Shown here: positions 54,713 to 62,744 of the stretch, one piece after another
How the letters are laid out: the number at the start of each line of letters is the position of its first letter
How positions within the stretch are numbered: the first letter of the stretch is position 1
Origin: Clostridium_S neuense
GTDB lineage: Bacteria; Bacillota; Clostridia; Clostridiales; Clostridiaceae
NCBI RefSeq assembly: GCF_045310695.1
Contig: NZ_JBJIAA010000009.1
Span: 124,001-188,000, forward strand
DNA length: 64,000 nucleotides
Direction of reading: 5' to 3'
The notes under the pieces: model-generated
Told to the model about the DNA's origin: nothing
Databases searched by the model: none
The model's input: the letters and a program-made list of their open reading frames with translations, nothing else
Made by a program: the position numbers and the translations under genes

Positions 54713-55960
54713 TTAATAAGTATCATCTGAAATAAGCTCATTTGCTATCATTTTACCATTTTGATAAGTTTGAAGATAAAGTTTTACCCTCTTACCACCC
54801 TCTACAACATCATCTACAACTTTATAAGTTTTACTTTTTAAACTTCCATCTGAATATATATTAAAAGTCTCTAGACCATTTGCTGAACTTCCTTCAATAT
54901 ATATTGGAAAATTGAATGTATTTTTAAACTGATAATCAAGCTTTCCATCATAGTCAACTGTTGCATCATGACCTAAAGAAACATAGGCTGATGGAATAGA
55001 ATGATGTGTTCTTACAGTTGGCTTAATTCCTGCAAGAAGTGCCGCATTATAAAGTGTAGTAGAAACTTGACAAATACCTCCGCCAAGTCCCATTCCTGTT
55101 GTTTTTCCTATATCAACTGGTGCCGCTTGATATCCTTTTTCAGCAGTTCTCTTTCCAAGAATTCCATTAAAGCTAAAAGTTTCTCCTGGCATTATTACCT
55201 TTCCATTTATAGTTCTTGTAGCAAGTTGAATATTCGTCATTCTTCCAGGACTTGATATTGCACCATAATTGGTACTAAACGTAGATATAAGCGTATTTAT
55301 TCCACTTAATTTTTCTTTAGTTATATTGGCTTTTACAGTCTCCATATTTCCCTGAACAACCGGATCACTACCAATTTGTCCATTTATTGCTGAAATTATA
55401 TCTTTTTTAAGCTCCTCATCTTTTAATTTAAAACCATCTTGATCAGGTGTAATAACAAAGTTAGAACCATTTTTGATTACTGAAGCATCCTTAGGATTTC
55501 TATTAACCTGATTCTTTATGGTATTTATCAAATCATCTATAGGTTTAGTATTTGAACTATAATCAAAAGAAAGCTTTATATTTTTAACTGTTGGATTTTT
55601 CAACAATTTATATCTCTCAATAACATTTCCACCTTTTCCATAATCATAAGCCTGTTTAACTGAATTATCTATATCATATTTCGCTCCAATTTGAGAATAG
55701 CCAATGGTATAAGTTTTGTTTTCTACCTTTATATTAATTTTTTTATTTTGAAGTAAACTCTGGTATTTATCGTTGAGTACTTTCTTAGCTTCCTCCTGTG
55801 TTTTTCCAGATACATCTTCATCTTCTATTATCACTCTAGGATAAATAAGACTATCATATTTTTTTACCTTTGAATAAATCTTATATCCATAAAACATTGT
55901 CCCTAAAATAACAATGATAAAACATGTAGCACCTAAAATAATCGCCCTTTTTTTGTTCAT
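54713..55960 (-). CDS. VanW-domain protein with PG-binding-4 domain
   Basis: The 415-residue protein has one N-terminal membrane helix (about 5-28), one or two PG_binding_4 units (residues about 40-210, YKLLKNPTVKNIKL) and a VanW domain (about 235-360) with GRMTNIQLATRTINGKVIMPG and GGGICQVSTTLYNAALLAG. YoaR-like proteins of this type occur in many clostridia; the function is unknown, a cell-wall role is likely. VanW is named after vancomycin operons but there is no sign of a resistance cluster here. GAGGTG precedes the ATG. A long palindrome follows. Confidence 0.93.
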   Translation of the reverse strand: MNKKRAIILGATCFIIVILGTMFYGYKIYSKVKKYDSLIYPRVIIEDEDVSGKTQEEAKKVLNDKYQSLLQNKKINIKVENKTYTIGYSQIGAKYDIDNSVKQAYDYGKGGNVIERYKLLKNPTVKNIKLSFDYSSNTKPIDDLINTIKNQVNRNPKDASVIKNGSNFVITPDQDGFKLKDEELKKDIISAINGQIGSDPVVQGNMETVKANITKEKLSGINTLISTFSTNYGAISSPGRMTNIQLATRTINGKVIMPGETFSFNGILGKRTAEKGYQAAPVDIGKTTGMGLGGGICQVSTTLYNAALLAGIKPTVRTHHSIPSAYVSLGHDATVDYDGKLDYQFKNTFNFPIYIEGSSANGLETFNIYSDGSLKSKTYKVVDDVVEGGKRVKLYLQTYQNGKMIANELISDDTY

Positions 55961-56436
55961 ATATACACCTCATATTTATTATACTTTTGTGCCTTAAATT
56001 TTACTATAATATTTACTATTAATATAATTCAACAATTTTTACATATATACAAATGTTCTATTTAGAATATTTGTATTCAAACTATAGGATGTTATTACTA
56101 CTTTTTTTATAATTTAATTTAATAATATTTATATTATCATTATACTAATAAAATAGCATATATCAAATTTTTTATTTTAATACACTTACAAAATTTATTG
56201 TTAATTATTACGCAGGCAAATATTGCATTTATTGCTTACCATTATATTGCCCTATCTATAATTGATTTTTAAATCAATACACTATACAATGCCTAGTTGA
56301 AAATCTTATAATCTTAAATTATTTTACAATATTACATAGTAATACAATAAATATATTTACATTACATTTTTATAGTGTTATTATAACTATAATGATAAAA
56401 TTTTTGTTTAATTTTAGAAGCAAAGGGGTTTTATAC
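55961..56436. other. AT-rich divergent intergenic region
   Basis: About 475 nt between the VanW gene and the HTH-TPR regulator. Near the right end TTTACA and TATTAT (17 nt apart) or a TATAAT at about 56389 are candidate promoter parts for the regulator. I see no ORF or strong structure. Confidence 0.5.
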
Positions 56437-57744
56437 ATGGCGAATCCTGGATTGCTATTACCTGGAGATAAAATAAAAGTATTAAGAAAAAAATACAAAT
56501 TGAGTCAAGAAGATCTTGCTGGTTCTAATATTTCTAAAAGCTTAATAAATGAAATTGAAAGCAACAAAGCAAGCATAACTTTTAGAACAGCTGAAATAAT
56601 AATAACTAATTTAAATAAAATAGCTAAGCAAAAAAACTTTGTTGTTAATGAAACAGTTGATTATTTAATAGACGATGAATTTTCTCAGGTTATAAAAATT
56701 ATTGATGACTACATAAACGAACTAAAGACATTAATCACTTCCAAAAATCCTAGTTTCATTAAAACCCTTAAAGAAGTAGAAGAATTTTTAATTAGTTGGG
56801 ATATTAAAGAGAAAAAAATAATAGTTTATGAACTTGCTGGAGATTATTTCTATAATCAAAACGATATAAATAAAAGCGTAATTTATTATGAAAAAGCTTT
56901 GACTTTAATAGGGAAGTTGTTTCCAAGTAATCAATTACTAGTTCTTTTAAGAAAGTTATCTATGCTTTATGGGTATATAGGAAAATACGATGAAGATATA
57001 GAAATTTGCGATTTTGCTTTAAATCACTTTTTAGATATGACTGATGATTACAATACAATCTTTACATATAACAGTGCAGTATGCTATAGACTATTGAAAA
57101 ATTACGATAAAGCTTTAGAAAACCTTGAAAGAGCAGAAAATACTGTAGATAAAAGCGATTTAATAAAGTTATTTAAAATCTTGATAGAAAAAGCAATCTG
57201 TTTAAAATATAAAGGCTGTTTTCATAAATCAATCAATACATATAATAAAATTTTAACTTTTTTAGATGATAAAAATATAGATAAAAAAATATCAACTTAT
57301 ATAAACATTGTTAACTTATATATGACTCTTAATGACCGACCTAAAATAGATAAATATTTTAAAATAATACTTAGCAAATTAAATTGCATTAATATCAATA
57401 ATCAATACACATCAAGTATATATTTTGAATTAGGAAAAATTTATGAATATCTAGATAATAATTCAGATGCTGAAATATACTATTTAAAATCCTTAAACCT
57501 CTGTAAAGAGCATAAAAATTATGTTTTAGCAAATGAAGTATTATCTGCTTTGATAAAATTATATGAACTACTAAATAACGTCGAAAAAATGGACAAACTA
57601 AAAAATGAAATATTTTTAATTTCATCAAAACAAGAAAGAATAGATAATATGCTCATGTATAAACTAATTAATTTTTATAGTAGTATTAATGATATTGTTA
57701 AAGTCAAAGAAATATCTATCTTTGCTTTAAATAATTTTACTTAA
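56437..57744 (+). CDS. RRNPP-type HTH-TPR transcription regulator
   Basis: The 435-residue protein has an N-terminal XRE-type HTH (residues about 10-70, IKVLRKKYKLSQEDLAGSN then SKSLINEIESNKASITFRTAEI) and about seven TPR-like helical repeats to the end (for example AGDYFYNQNDINKSVIYYEKAL). This is the plan of Rap/NprR/PlcR/Rgg-type peptide receptors, and of the Qsr regulators known in C. acetobutylicum. ATG 56437 follows AAAGGGG; the upstream frame to 56392 lacks a site. A secreted-peptide gene starts 31 nt downstream, the usual receptor-pheromone arrangement, so it probably binds a peptide derived from it. Confidence 0.9.
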   Translation: MANPGLLLPGDKIKVLRKKYKLSQEDLAGSNISKSLINEIESNKASITFRTAEIIITNLNKIAKQKNFVVNETVDYLIDDEFSQVIKIIDDYINELKTLITSKNPSFIKTLKEVEEFLISWDIKEKKIIVYELAGDYFYNQNDINKSVIYYEKALTLIGKLFPSNQLLVLLRKLSMLYGYIGKYDEDIEICDFALNHFLDMTDDYNTIFTYNSAVCYRLLKNYDKALENLERAENTVDKSDLIKLFKILIEKAICLKYKGCFHKSINTYNKILTFLDDKNIDKKISTYINIVNLYMTLNDRPKIDKYFKIILSKLNCININNQYTSSIYFELGKIYEYLDNNSDAEIYYLKSLNLCKEHKNYVLANEVLSALIKLYELLNNVEKMDKLKNEIFLISSKQERIDNMLMYKLINFYSSINDIVKVKEISIFALNNFT

Positions 57745-57774
57745 AAACCTATAAAATAGAGGAGTGTTGATATT

Positions 57775-57933
57775 ATGAAATTAAAGAAAAATCATAAAAT
57801 TTGTTTATTACTTGCAGGTGTACTATTAACAATTTCTATTTTTGCTTTACCTAACTGTACAAAAAACTTAGGTGAAGTTGGTGGAGGCTTTATGTCTAAA
57901 GATGCCCCAATAGTTTTAAAAGTTCTACCTTAA
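57775..57933 (+). CDS. candidate signalling-peptide precursor
   Basis: This 52-residue gene has a strong AGAGGAG ribosome site 10 nt upstream. The N terminus is basic (MKLKKNHK), residues 9-26 are hydrophobic (a signal sequence), and the C-terminal part is polar then ends SKDAPIVLKVLP. This matches RRNPP pheromone precursors: export, then processing to a short C-terminal peptide that re-enters the cell. It lies between the regulator and a terminator, so the two form one cassette. The mature peptide cannot be defined from sequence; the last 6-10 residues are the first place to look. Confidence 0.82.
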   Translation: MKLKKNHKICLLLAGVLLTISIFALPNCTKNLGEVGGGFMSKDAPIVLKVLP

Positions 57934-57937
57934 TACA

Positions 57938-57971
57938 AAAATCCTGTATAACAATAGCTGTACAGGATTTT
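57938..57971 (+). terminator. terminator of the regulator-peptide cassette
   Basis: AAAATCCTGTA (57938-57948) pairs with TACAGGATTTT (57961-57971) around a 12-nt loop, 4 nt after the peptide stop. Confidence 0.88.
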
Positions 57972-58041
57972 CACCTTTATATCCATCCTATTTCTGTAGA
58001 TAAGCATATACAACAACTACTTTTTCTAAATAAATTAAAGC

Positions 58042-58088
58042 ATAAAGAAAGCAGCTAAAAGTCATAATACTTCAGCTGCTTTCTTTAT
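58042..58088. terminator. strong orphan hairpin
   Basis: A perfect 15-bp stem, ATAAAGAAAGCAGCT with AGCTGCTTTCTTTAT, has a 17-nt loop. It lies about 70 nt past the previous terminator and 100 nt from the next gene end (58192, minus strand). It may terminate the small gene at 58192 or an unannotated RNA. Confidence 0.6.
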
Positions 58089-58191
58089 ATGTTAATTTAT
58101 TGGGAGATTGATTTTCTATATCTATATAGTATATTTTATTTGTGACAACTATATGGCAACATTAAGTACAATATATTAAATGTTATCTTCT

Positions 58192-58347
58192 TTATTGTTT
58201 GTGTTTTTTTGAACCTACTCTCTTTTCAGCTGTGTCTCTCCAATCATCTGCCCTACCTGCTGCTTTAAGGCATGCAACAGTAATTAATAAAATAGTTAAT
58301 ATTAAAAGTCCTATAATTACAGCTAAATACTTGTATTTAATCGCCAT
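58192..58347 (-). CDS. small membrane protein, unknown
   Basis: A 51-residue ORF with one membrane helix (about residues 8-26, LAVIIGLLILTILLITVAC) and a charged tail (GRADDWRDTAEKRVGSKKHK). GGAGA lies about 8 nt before ATG 58347; an in-frame ATG at 58353 overlaps that site. The arrangement (own ribosome site, terminator downstream) supports expression. No family recognised. Confidence 0.6.
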   Translation of the reverse strand: MAIKYKYLAVIIGLLILTILLITVACLKAAGRADDWRDTAEKRVGSKKHKQ

Positions 58348-58421
58348 GATCATTTCTCCATTCGAATTAAATTTATTTACCTATTATGTTATCCACTATT
58401 TAAAATTTAAGTCAAAAAATT

Positions 58422-58451
58422 AAAAAAGCCTAATAAAATATCAGGCTTTTT
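58422..58451 (-). terminator. terminator after the NlpC/P60 gene
   Basis: AAAAAAGCCT (58422-58431) pairs with AGGCTTTTT (58443-58451), ending 8 nt before the NlpC/P60 stop at 58459, and gives TTTTTT on the minus strand. Confidence 0.88.
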
Positions 58452-58458
58452 AATTATA

Positions 58459-59520
58459 TTATTTCTTTCCCACTGGTAATATTCTCTTAGCAATTGAATA
58501 TTCACTCCCTTTAATCGGCGATATCTTTATATAATCTCCTGTATGAGGAGCTTGTATATATTCTCCATTACCAATGTACATTCCAACATGATGAGGTTTT
58601 GATTTATCACCAAAGAAAATTAAATCTCCTGGTTGAAGTTTATCTGTAACAGTAGCTCCCACATTAACTTGTTCATATGTAGTTCTTGGAATGCTTATGT
58701 TAAAATGTGCATAAACATATTGAATAAATCCTGAACAATCAAATCCATCTGGCGTTATACCTCCCCAAAGATATGGTACTCCCAAAAAGTTTTTTGCATA
58801 ATTTACAACATTATCATCACCATAAATTAAATGTCCTAAAGAAACTGACTGTTTATATATGTTAGCTGGATTTGAAATATTGCTATTTAAATAACTTTTT
58901 AAGGAACTTAATTTTGATAAAGCTGAAACTTGGTTAGCCTTATTATTGTTTAACGCATTCAACTTATCTTTATTATCCTTAAGTAATTTTTGTACCTTTA
59001 CTTTATCTGAAATGAGAGTATTTTGCCTTTTTTCTATATATTCTTTATCCTCATATACTTTGTCTATAATCGCCTTGCTATCAGATAATACTTTATTTAC
59101 AGCAGTTGCTTTACTAACAAGTTCTGAAAAATTCTTGCTTTCAAAAATCGTATTTAACAAAATAGTCGAACCTCCACCACTTTCGTACATGGCTTTCACA
59201 ATATACTTGTCATTTATCTCATCCTTTCTAAGCATTTCCTCTCTATCCTTAATTTTTTTGTTAGTTATGTATATATTATTATTTATTTCATCTATAGTAT
59301 CTGCATTTTTCTTTATCTCAAGCATACTATTCTGAATATCATTATCTGTTATTTCCATTTGATTTTCCAAACTATTAATTTGCTTATTTAAATCATTAAT
59401 TTGAATTTCTACAGTGTTACTTGAATTTATTGGTTCCGCATTCACCAATTTACTATTACCCAGGAAATTAAATACTAAAGCATTAACTACTGCTAAAATC
59501 ATTAGTTTTTTCCTATTCAT
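58459..59520 (-). CDS. secreted coiled-coil NlpC/P60 peptidoglycan hydrolase
   Basis: The 353-residue protein has a signal peptide (cut near NAEP), a long coiled coil (about residues 35-215, IQINDLNKQINSLENQME onward) and a C-terminal NlpC/P60 domain with catalytic Cys in GFDCSGFIQYVYA, His in KPHHVGMYIG and a third polar residue in QAPHTGDY. This is the CwlO/PcsB layout, DL-endopeptidases that cut the wall during growth or separation. ATG 59520 follows AGGAGG; the frame runs open to 59544 through that site. Confidence 0.93.
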   Translation of the reverse strand: MNRKKLMILAVVNALVFNFLGNSKLVNAEPINSSNTVEIQINDLNKQINSLENQMEITDNDIQNSMLEIKKNADTIDEINNNIYITNKKIKDREEMLRKDEINDKYIVKAMYESGGGSTILLNTIFESKNFSELVSKATAVNKVLSDSKAIIDKVYEDKEYIEKRQNTLISDKVKVQKLLKDNKDKLNALNNNKANQVSALSKLSSLKSYLNSNISNPANIYKQSVSLGHLIYGDDNVVNYAKNFLGVPYLWGGITPDGFDCSGFIQYVYAHFNISIPRTTYEQVNVGATVTDKLQPGDLIFFGDKSKPHHVGMYIGNGEYIQAPHTGDYIKISPIKGSEYSIAKRILPVGKK

Positions 59521-60047
59521 AATATCATACCTCCTAATTTTCAATAGAAATCATTTATCTATGGCATACTTTCACAAAGCCACGACTTTTTCAAAACAAT
59601 ATTATAAAAATGCTTTCTATTAAAAAAGTGATTAAAAATACTTGTACAAAGCTTATCGCCACAGCAAACAAACTTTTCTGATCTTGTTTACATTTCTAGC
59701 TTAGCACACTATCTCCATTAAAACTCACCCACTTATTTATATTTGCTAACTTAATATTTTATTACCATAACCTTAATATTAACCTTCCAATGTTAAGTTA
59801 ATATAATTTTATAGTATATTTTGGGTTAAAATCTTACCTTTCTTCAGCCATCTTTATATACTTTTTATAGCTAAACTACTTCAACTATCGAATACCTGTG
59901 AAAGAAGAACAGAGAATAAAGTGGAGGATGATTTTCCCCTATCGCTACGAAAAATTTTAAACTTATGCTTATAAGATTGCACCATACATATTACTCAGCA
60001 CAGCTGAGAATGGCTAAGTTTTAAGAATACGCTAATAATTAAATATC
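59521..60047. other. intergenic region, no gene seen
   Basis: About 527 AT-rich bases upstream of the NlpC/P60 gene. CTAAACTACTTCAACTATCGAA near 59870 resembles the left arm of the structured repeat family but the partner arm is not evident. No supported ORF. Confidence 0.5.
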
Positions 60048-60257
60048 TTATTTCCTTTTAACAATATTTAAAATATCCATTGCAACTAATCTAAAGCCAA
60101 TTACTACCATTATAATAGCAAATATCATCCCTATTATATTCGAACTATCTTTTAATCTGTTGTAAAGTATTATTATTAGGCTTAAACAGCCTATAACTAA
60201 GGTAATATCTATAACGAAAAAACACATATTAAAAAGAACATTTAAAAAACTTTTCAT
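60048..60257 (-). CDS. small two-helix membrane protein, unknown
   Basis: This 69-residue protein is nearly all hydrophobic, with two membrane helices (about residues 10-30 and 40-60) joined by a short polar loop (YNRLKDSSN) and a basic C-terminal end (VKRK). AGAGGTGG lies about 8 nt before the ATG, good support for translation. I recognise no family. Confidence 0.65.
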   Translation of the reverse strand: MKSFLNVLFNMCFFVIDITLVIGCLSLIIILYNRLKDSSNIIGMIFAIIMVVIGFRLVAMDILNIVKRK

Positions 60258-60485
60258 TATTTTCCACCTCTATTTTTATAATATGAAACTCAGTTCTGCT
60301 ATAACACCTTCAACTATGTATTTAAAAATAGAACTAGGAAGACATTAATTTATTAGAAAGAACTATCTATGTTGCCTAAAAATATAAAATAGCTTATAAT
60401 GAGAGAATTAAAATAGCCATATATTGTATGATCATAATAACAATTACTTATAAGTACCATGTATTTCATCAGCAAATTTATATAT

Positions 60486-60583
60486 AAAAAATAAAGGCTG
60501 ATATAATGCTATCAGCCTTACGCAATGTCTTATTTTATATATAATTGGGCATGCCTAGATGGAGTAGAACCACAATCTCCAGA
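60486..60583 (-). repeat. tRNA 3'-end scar, diverged copy (A)
   Basis: This is an imperfect duplicate of the segment at 61194-61302. The right part (from about 60546) is a degraded tRNA 3' half; the left part is its terminator, with a perfect AAGGCTGATA/TATCAGCCTT stem at 60494-60519 and T-rich DNA after it on the minus strand. The T-arm is no longer intact, so it is not a functional tRNA. Confidence 0.7.
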
Positions 60584-60681
60584 TTGGTAAAGGCACGTTT
60601 TTATAAATATGTTTTTTTGGTATAGCTATAATATTTTTTATTATAACTATTCTGTACGGATTTCTGCTTGATAAAATTATA

Positions 60682-60710
60682 TTGATATGCATTCCTTATT
60701 ATGGTAAACT
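60682..60710 (+). promoter_or_regulatory. toxin mRNA promoter
   Basis: TTGATA (60682-60687) and TAAACT (60705-60710) are 17 nt apart, placing a start near 60717 and a leader of about 70 nt before the small toxin ORF. Confidence 0.6.
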
Positions 60711-60729
60711 ACTTACATACAATTCAATA

Positions 60730-60779
60730 TAGTTGTGCGTGGGCAACTAGCATTGCTATCCCTTTTATAAGGGAGGTGA
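60730..60779 (+). promoter_or_regulatory. toxin leader hairpins and ribosome site
   Basis: TAGTTG (60730-60735) pairs with CAACTA (60744-60749). CCCTT (60760-60764) pairs with AAGGG (60769-60773), which overlaps the strong ribosome site GGGAGGTGA (60771-60779). The second hairpin can hide the ribosome site, as in known type I toxin mRNAs. Confidence 0.6.
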
Positions 60780-60784
60780 TGCAT

Positions 60785-60880
60785 ATGTACGAGATGTTTA
60801 TAGTAGTATTTACTGCTCTATCTTTTTTGATAGCTTTGATAAACTTAATTATCGTGCTAATAAAAAACATAAAAAAGTAG
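60785..60880 (+). CDS. holin-like type I toxin
   Basis: The 31-residue ORF (MYEMFIVVFTALSFLIALI, then NLIIVLIKNIKK) has one membrane helix and a basic end, like the TxpA/BsrG/holin-like toxin family of Firmicutes. Its ribosome site is unusually strong. It is flanked by a masked leader and a long 3' region, with convergent sequence able to encode an antisense RNA. Such toxins depolarise or damage the membrane when the antitoxin RNA is lost. Confidence 0.78.
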   Translation: MYEMFIVVFTALSFLIALINLIIVLIKNIKK

Positions 60881-60965
60881 CCCACCGACGCAATTGGTAA
60901 TGGCTACTTTTTAAAACTTAAAATTTAAGCTATGCCAGTTGTCTATAACAACTGAATTGTATACT
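60871..60965 (-). ncRNA. candidate antisense antitoxin RNA
   Basis: On the minus strand the sequence from about 60965 runs into an AGTAGCC/GGCTACT hairpin (60876-60908) followed by TTTTTT at the toxin stop codon. This would be a short RNA overlapping the toxin mRNA 3' end, as in TxpA/RatA and BsrG/SR4. The 5' end and promoter are not determined. Confidence 0.4.
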
Positions 60966-60992
60966 ACAGGGTGTTGGTAGCACCCTGTTTTT
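60966..60992 (+). terminator. toxin mRNA terminator
   Basis: ACAGGGTG (60966-60973) pairs with CACCCTGT (60981-60988), followed by TTTTT. It lies 85 nt past the toxin stop, leaving room for the overlap with the antisense RNA. Confidence 0.85.
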
Positions 60993-61193
60993 ATGTCTAA
61001 TTTCATAATTATCTTGTAATAGCAAACGTTACACTATTATAAATATGCTACATTCACTATATAATAATTATATTATTATTATTGCCTTTTTACAAGAGTT
61101 TTATTGACCATGATCAATAAAATTATATTATAATCTAAAATAATTTTAAAAAACACAATGATTTGTTCACTTAATACTGGAATAAAATGCGTA

Positions 61194-61302
61194 AAAAAAT
61201 AAAGGCTGATAAGCTACTATCAACCTTACGCAATGCCTTATTTTATATGTATATTTGGTGCGCCCAGAGGGAGTCGAACCCACGACCTCCAGATTCGACT
61301 TT
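61194..61302 (-). repeat. tRNA 3'-end scar (B), likely attachment site
   Basis: On the minus strand 61298-61256 reads TCGAATCTGG, AGGTC, GTGGGTTCGACTCCC and TGGGCGCACCA: the 3' half of a class I tRNA from the anticodon loop through T-arm, acceptor strand and encoded CCA. The 5' half is absent. A weak AAGGCTGAT/ATCAACCTT hairpin and T-run follow, matching the tRNA's own terminator. This is the product expected when an element integrates in a tRNA gene. The T-stem has one T-T mismatch. tRNA-Arg is a low-confidence guess. Confidence 0.75.
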
Positions 61303-61373
61303 TCATGAATATATTAATATAAGACAATATATAATCGGCATAAAATAAGGCTTTGCGTATACAACAAATTTTA

Positions 61374-61415
61374 CTGGTATAAACCTATTTAAAACTTTTG
61401 CGGGAAAAGTGTGGG
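61374..61415. repeat. direct repeat, copy 1
   Basis: CTGGTATAAACCTAT, TAAAACTTTTGCGG and AAAAGTGTGGG match the segment at 62745-62785 with few changes. TGCGGGAAAA and TGTGGGAAAA within it are short repeats 11 nt apart that resemble integrase arm-type sites. Confidence 0.7.
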
Positions 61416-61420
61416 AAAAT

Positions 61421-61452
61421 AAAGAAGCATATTTAATGCTTCTTTATTTTTT
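61421..61452. terminator. hairpin terminator
   Basis: AAAGAAGCAT (61421-61430) pairs with ATGCTTCTTT (61436-61445), then ATTTTTT. No gene on the plus strand ends here; it may be left from a lost gene such as an integrase. Confidence 0.7.
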
Positions 61453-61811
61453 AATACTATATCATTAATCCTTTCAAAACTATTTCAAGATAAGTTATAG
61501 CCATCTAAACTATACTTCAATCTATCTTTTATATTATAATATTCGTATGGATTGCATTTAATCTTATCTAGTTTACCATTTTGCCTTTTTTACTAATGAA
61601 TTGCATAAATTATCAGTAAAAGCTATTTCTATTCTATTAGCCTTATAAAAAAATCACTATAAGTTCTCAACAATTTTTTATTATTTCAAAAGTTTTTTCT
61701 AAAAGAGACAAGCACTTACAAAAATATTAAAAACATTATAAAATTAAAGATGCTGAATAAAAAGCGTCCTATTAAGTTACCATTCCATAGACTATGCTAT
61801 ATCATATTTTA
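61453..61811. other. intergenic, nothing recognised
   Basis: About 360 AT-rich bases downstream of the SHOCT gene. I find no supported ORF, RNA or strong hairpin. Confidence 0.5.
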
Positions 61812-62579
61812 TTAAATATCTAACAATTGTTTTTTCTTTGCTTCAAATTCTTCTTGAGTAATAATACCATTGTCCAGTAAATTTTTATATTTTAATATTT
61901 CATCTGCATTAGATATTGGTGCTGCATTATTTTGCATTTCATTTTTACTATTGCTGCAAATCAACTGTAAAACAGATAAACATTCTTGAGCTGAATTATA
62001 TGCATTTTTATATATCCAACTATCTTTTTTTGTTTCTGATGGTATAAAATCAATATACACTGTAGGGTTGTTTATATCGCTGATTGTAATTTTCAGTTTT
62101 AAACTCTTACATATTGATTTAGTTCTTTGTTTTCCAGTAACGCTACCTACAACTGCACCTACTCCACCAAATAGTACCCCACCAGCTACGGCTCTTCCTA
62201 TTCCACTTTTCTTAATTATAGATTCACCATCTTCTAATAATTCATAATCAACAATATCATTATATTTATAAATTTTTTTCTTTTTTCCAAATAAGCCTTC
62301 TGGTACAAGCCATTCCATTCTGGTATCGTCAAATTCTATATAACTGCCTATTTTTTTGCTTGCATTAAATAGATTTATTTCTTCATCATTTGTAGCTTTT
62401 GCAGCCATAGCATTCTTTATTTCTGATACTGTCATTTTCCTTATTGGTGTCAGCGCATTAAATCCACACTTTTTAAAACATTTAGGACATATCCATTCCT
62501 TATTTGCTATTTGAAAGCGATTTAAGCCAACTTCTTCATTGCAAATTGCACATGTAGCTTTCAAACTAAAAAATCCCAC
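61812..62579 (-). CDS. zinc-ribbon and SHOCT domain protein
   Basis: The 255-residue protein starts with a four-Cys zinc ribbon (Cys10, Cys13, Cys31, Cys34; CAICNEEVG and CPKC), then a PH-like/DUF4429-like middle section (YIEFDDTRMEWLVP) with a Gly-rich hydrophobic stretch (GIGRAVAGGVLFGGVGAVVGSVTG) that may be membrane-active, and ends in a SHOCT motif (ILKYKNLLDNGIITQEEFEAKK). SHOCT proteins are common on mobile elements. Function unknown. AAGAAGG lies upstream of the ATG. Confidence 0.85.
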   Translation of the reverse strand: MGFFSLKATCAICNEEVGLNRFQIANKEWICPKCFKKCGFNALTPIRKMTVSEIKNAMAAKATNDEEINLFNASKKIGSYIEFDDTRMEWLVPEGLFGKKKKIYKYNDIVDYELLEDGESIIKKSGIGRAVAGGVLFGGVGAVVGSVTGKQRTKSICKSLKLKITISDINNPTVYIDFIPSETKKDSWIYKNAYNSAQECLSVLQLICSNSKNEMQNNAAPISNADEILKYKNLLDNGIITQEEFEAKKKQLLDI

Positions 62580-62656
62580 AATAAATTACCTTCTTTCAAT
62601 TTAATTTACTAGCATTAAGTTTCTACAAATTATGTTAAATCCCTTCTTGAGTTTAC

Positions 62657-62699
62657 AAAAATAAACCCTAGTAAGAAAATTTTTACTATGGTTTATTTA
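62657..62699. terminator. hairpin upstream of the SHOCT gene
   Basis: AAATAAACC (62659-62667) with AGTAA continues to pair with TTACT and GGTTTATTT (62690-62698). It has T- and A-rich flanks, so it may end RNA from either side. Confidence 0.5.
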
Positions 62700-62744
62700 G
62701 TTTTAATTATTGTACTACTGTTTTAGATTTAATTGTATTAATTT

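Noticed and set aside
54713..55960. Vancomycin resistance gene
   Set aside because: VanW-domain proteins are widespread in clostridia and there are no vanHAX, vanRS or vanY genes nearby.
61256..61298. Functional tRNA gene
   Set aside because: Only the 3' half is present; no D-arm or 5' acceptor strand can be found on the anticodon side.
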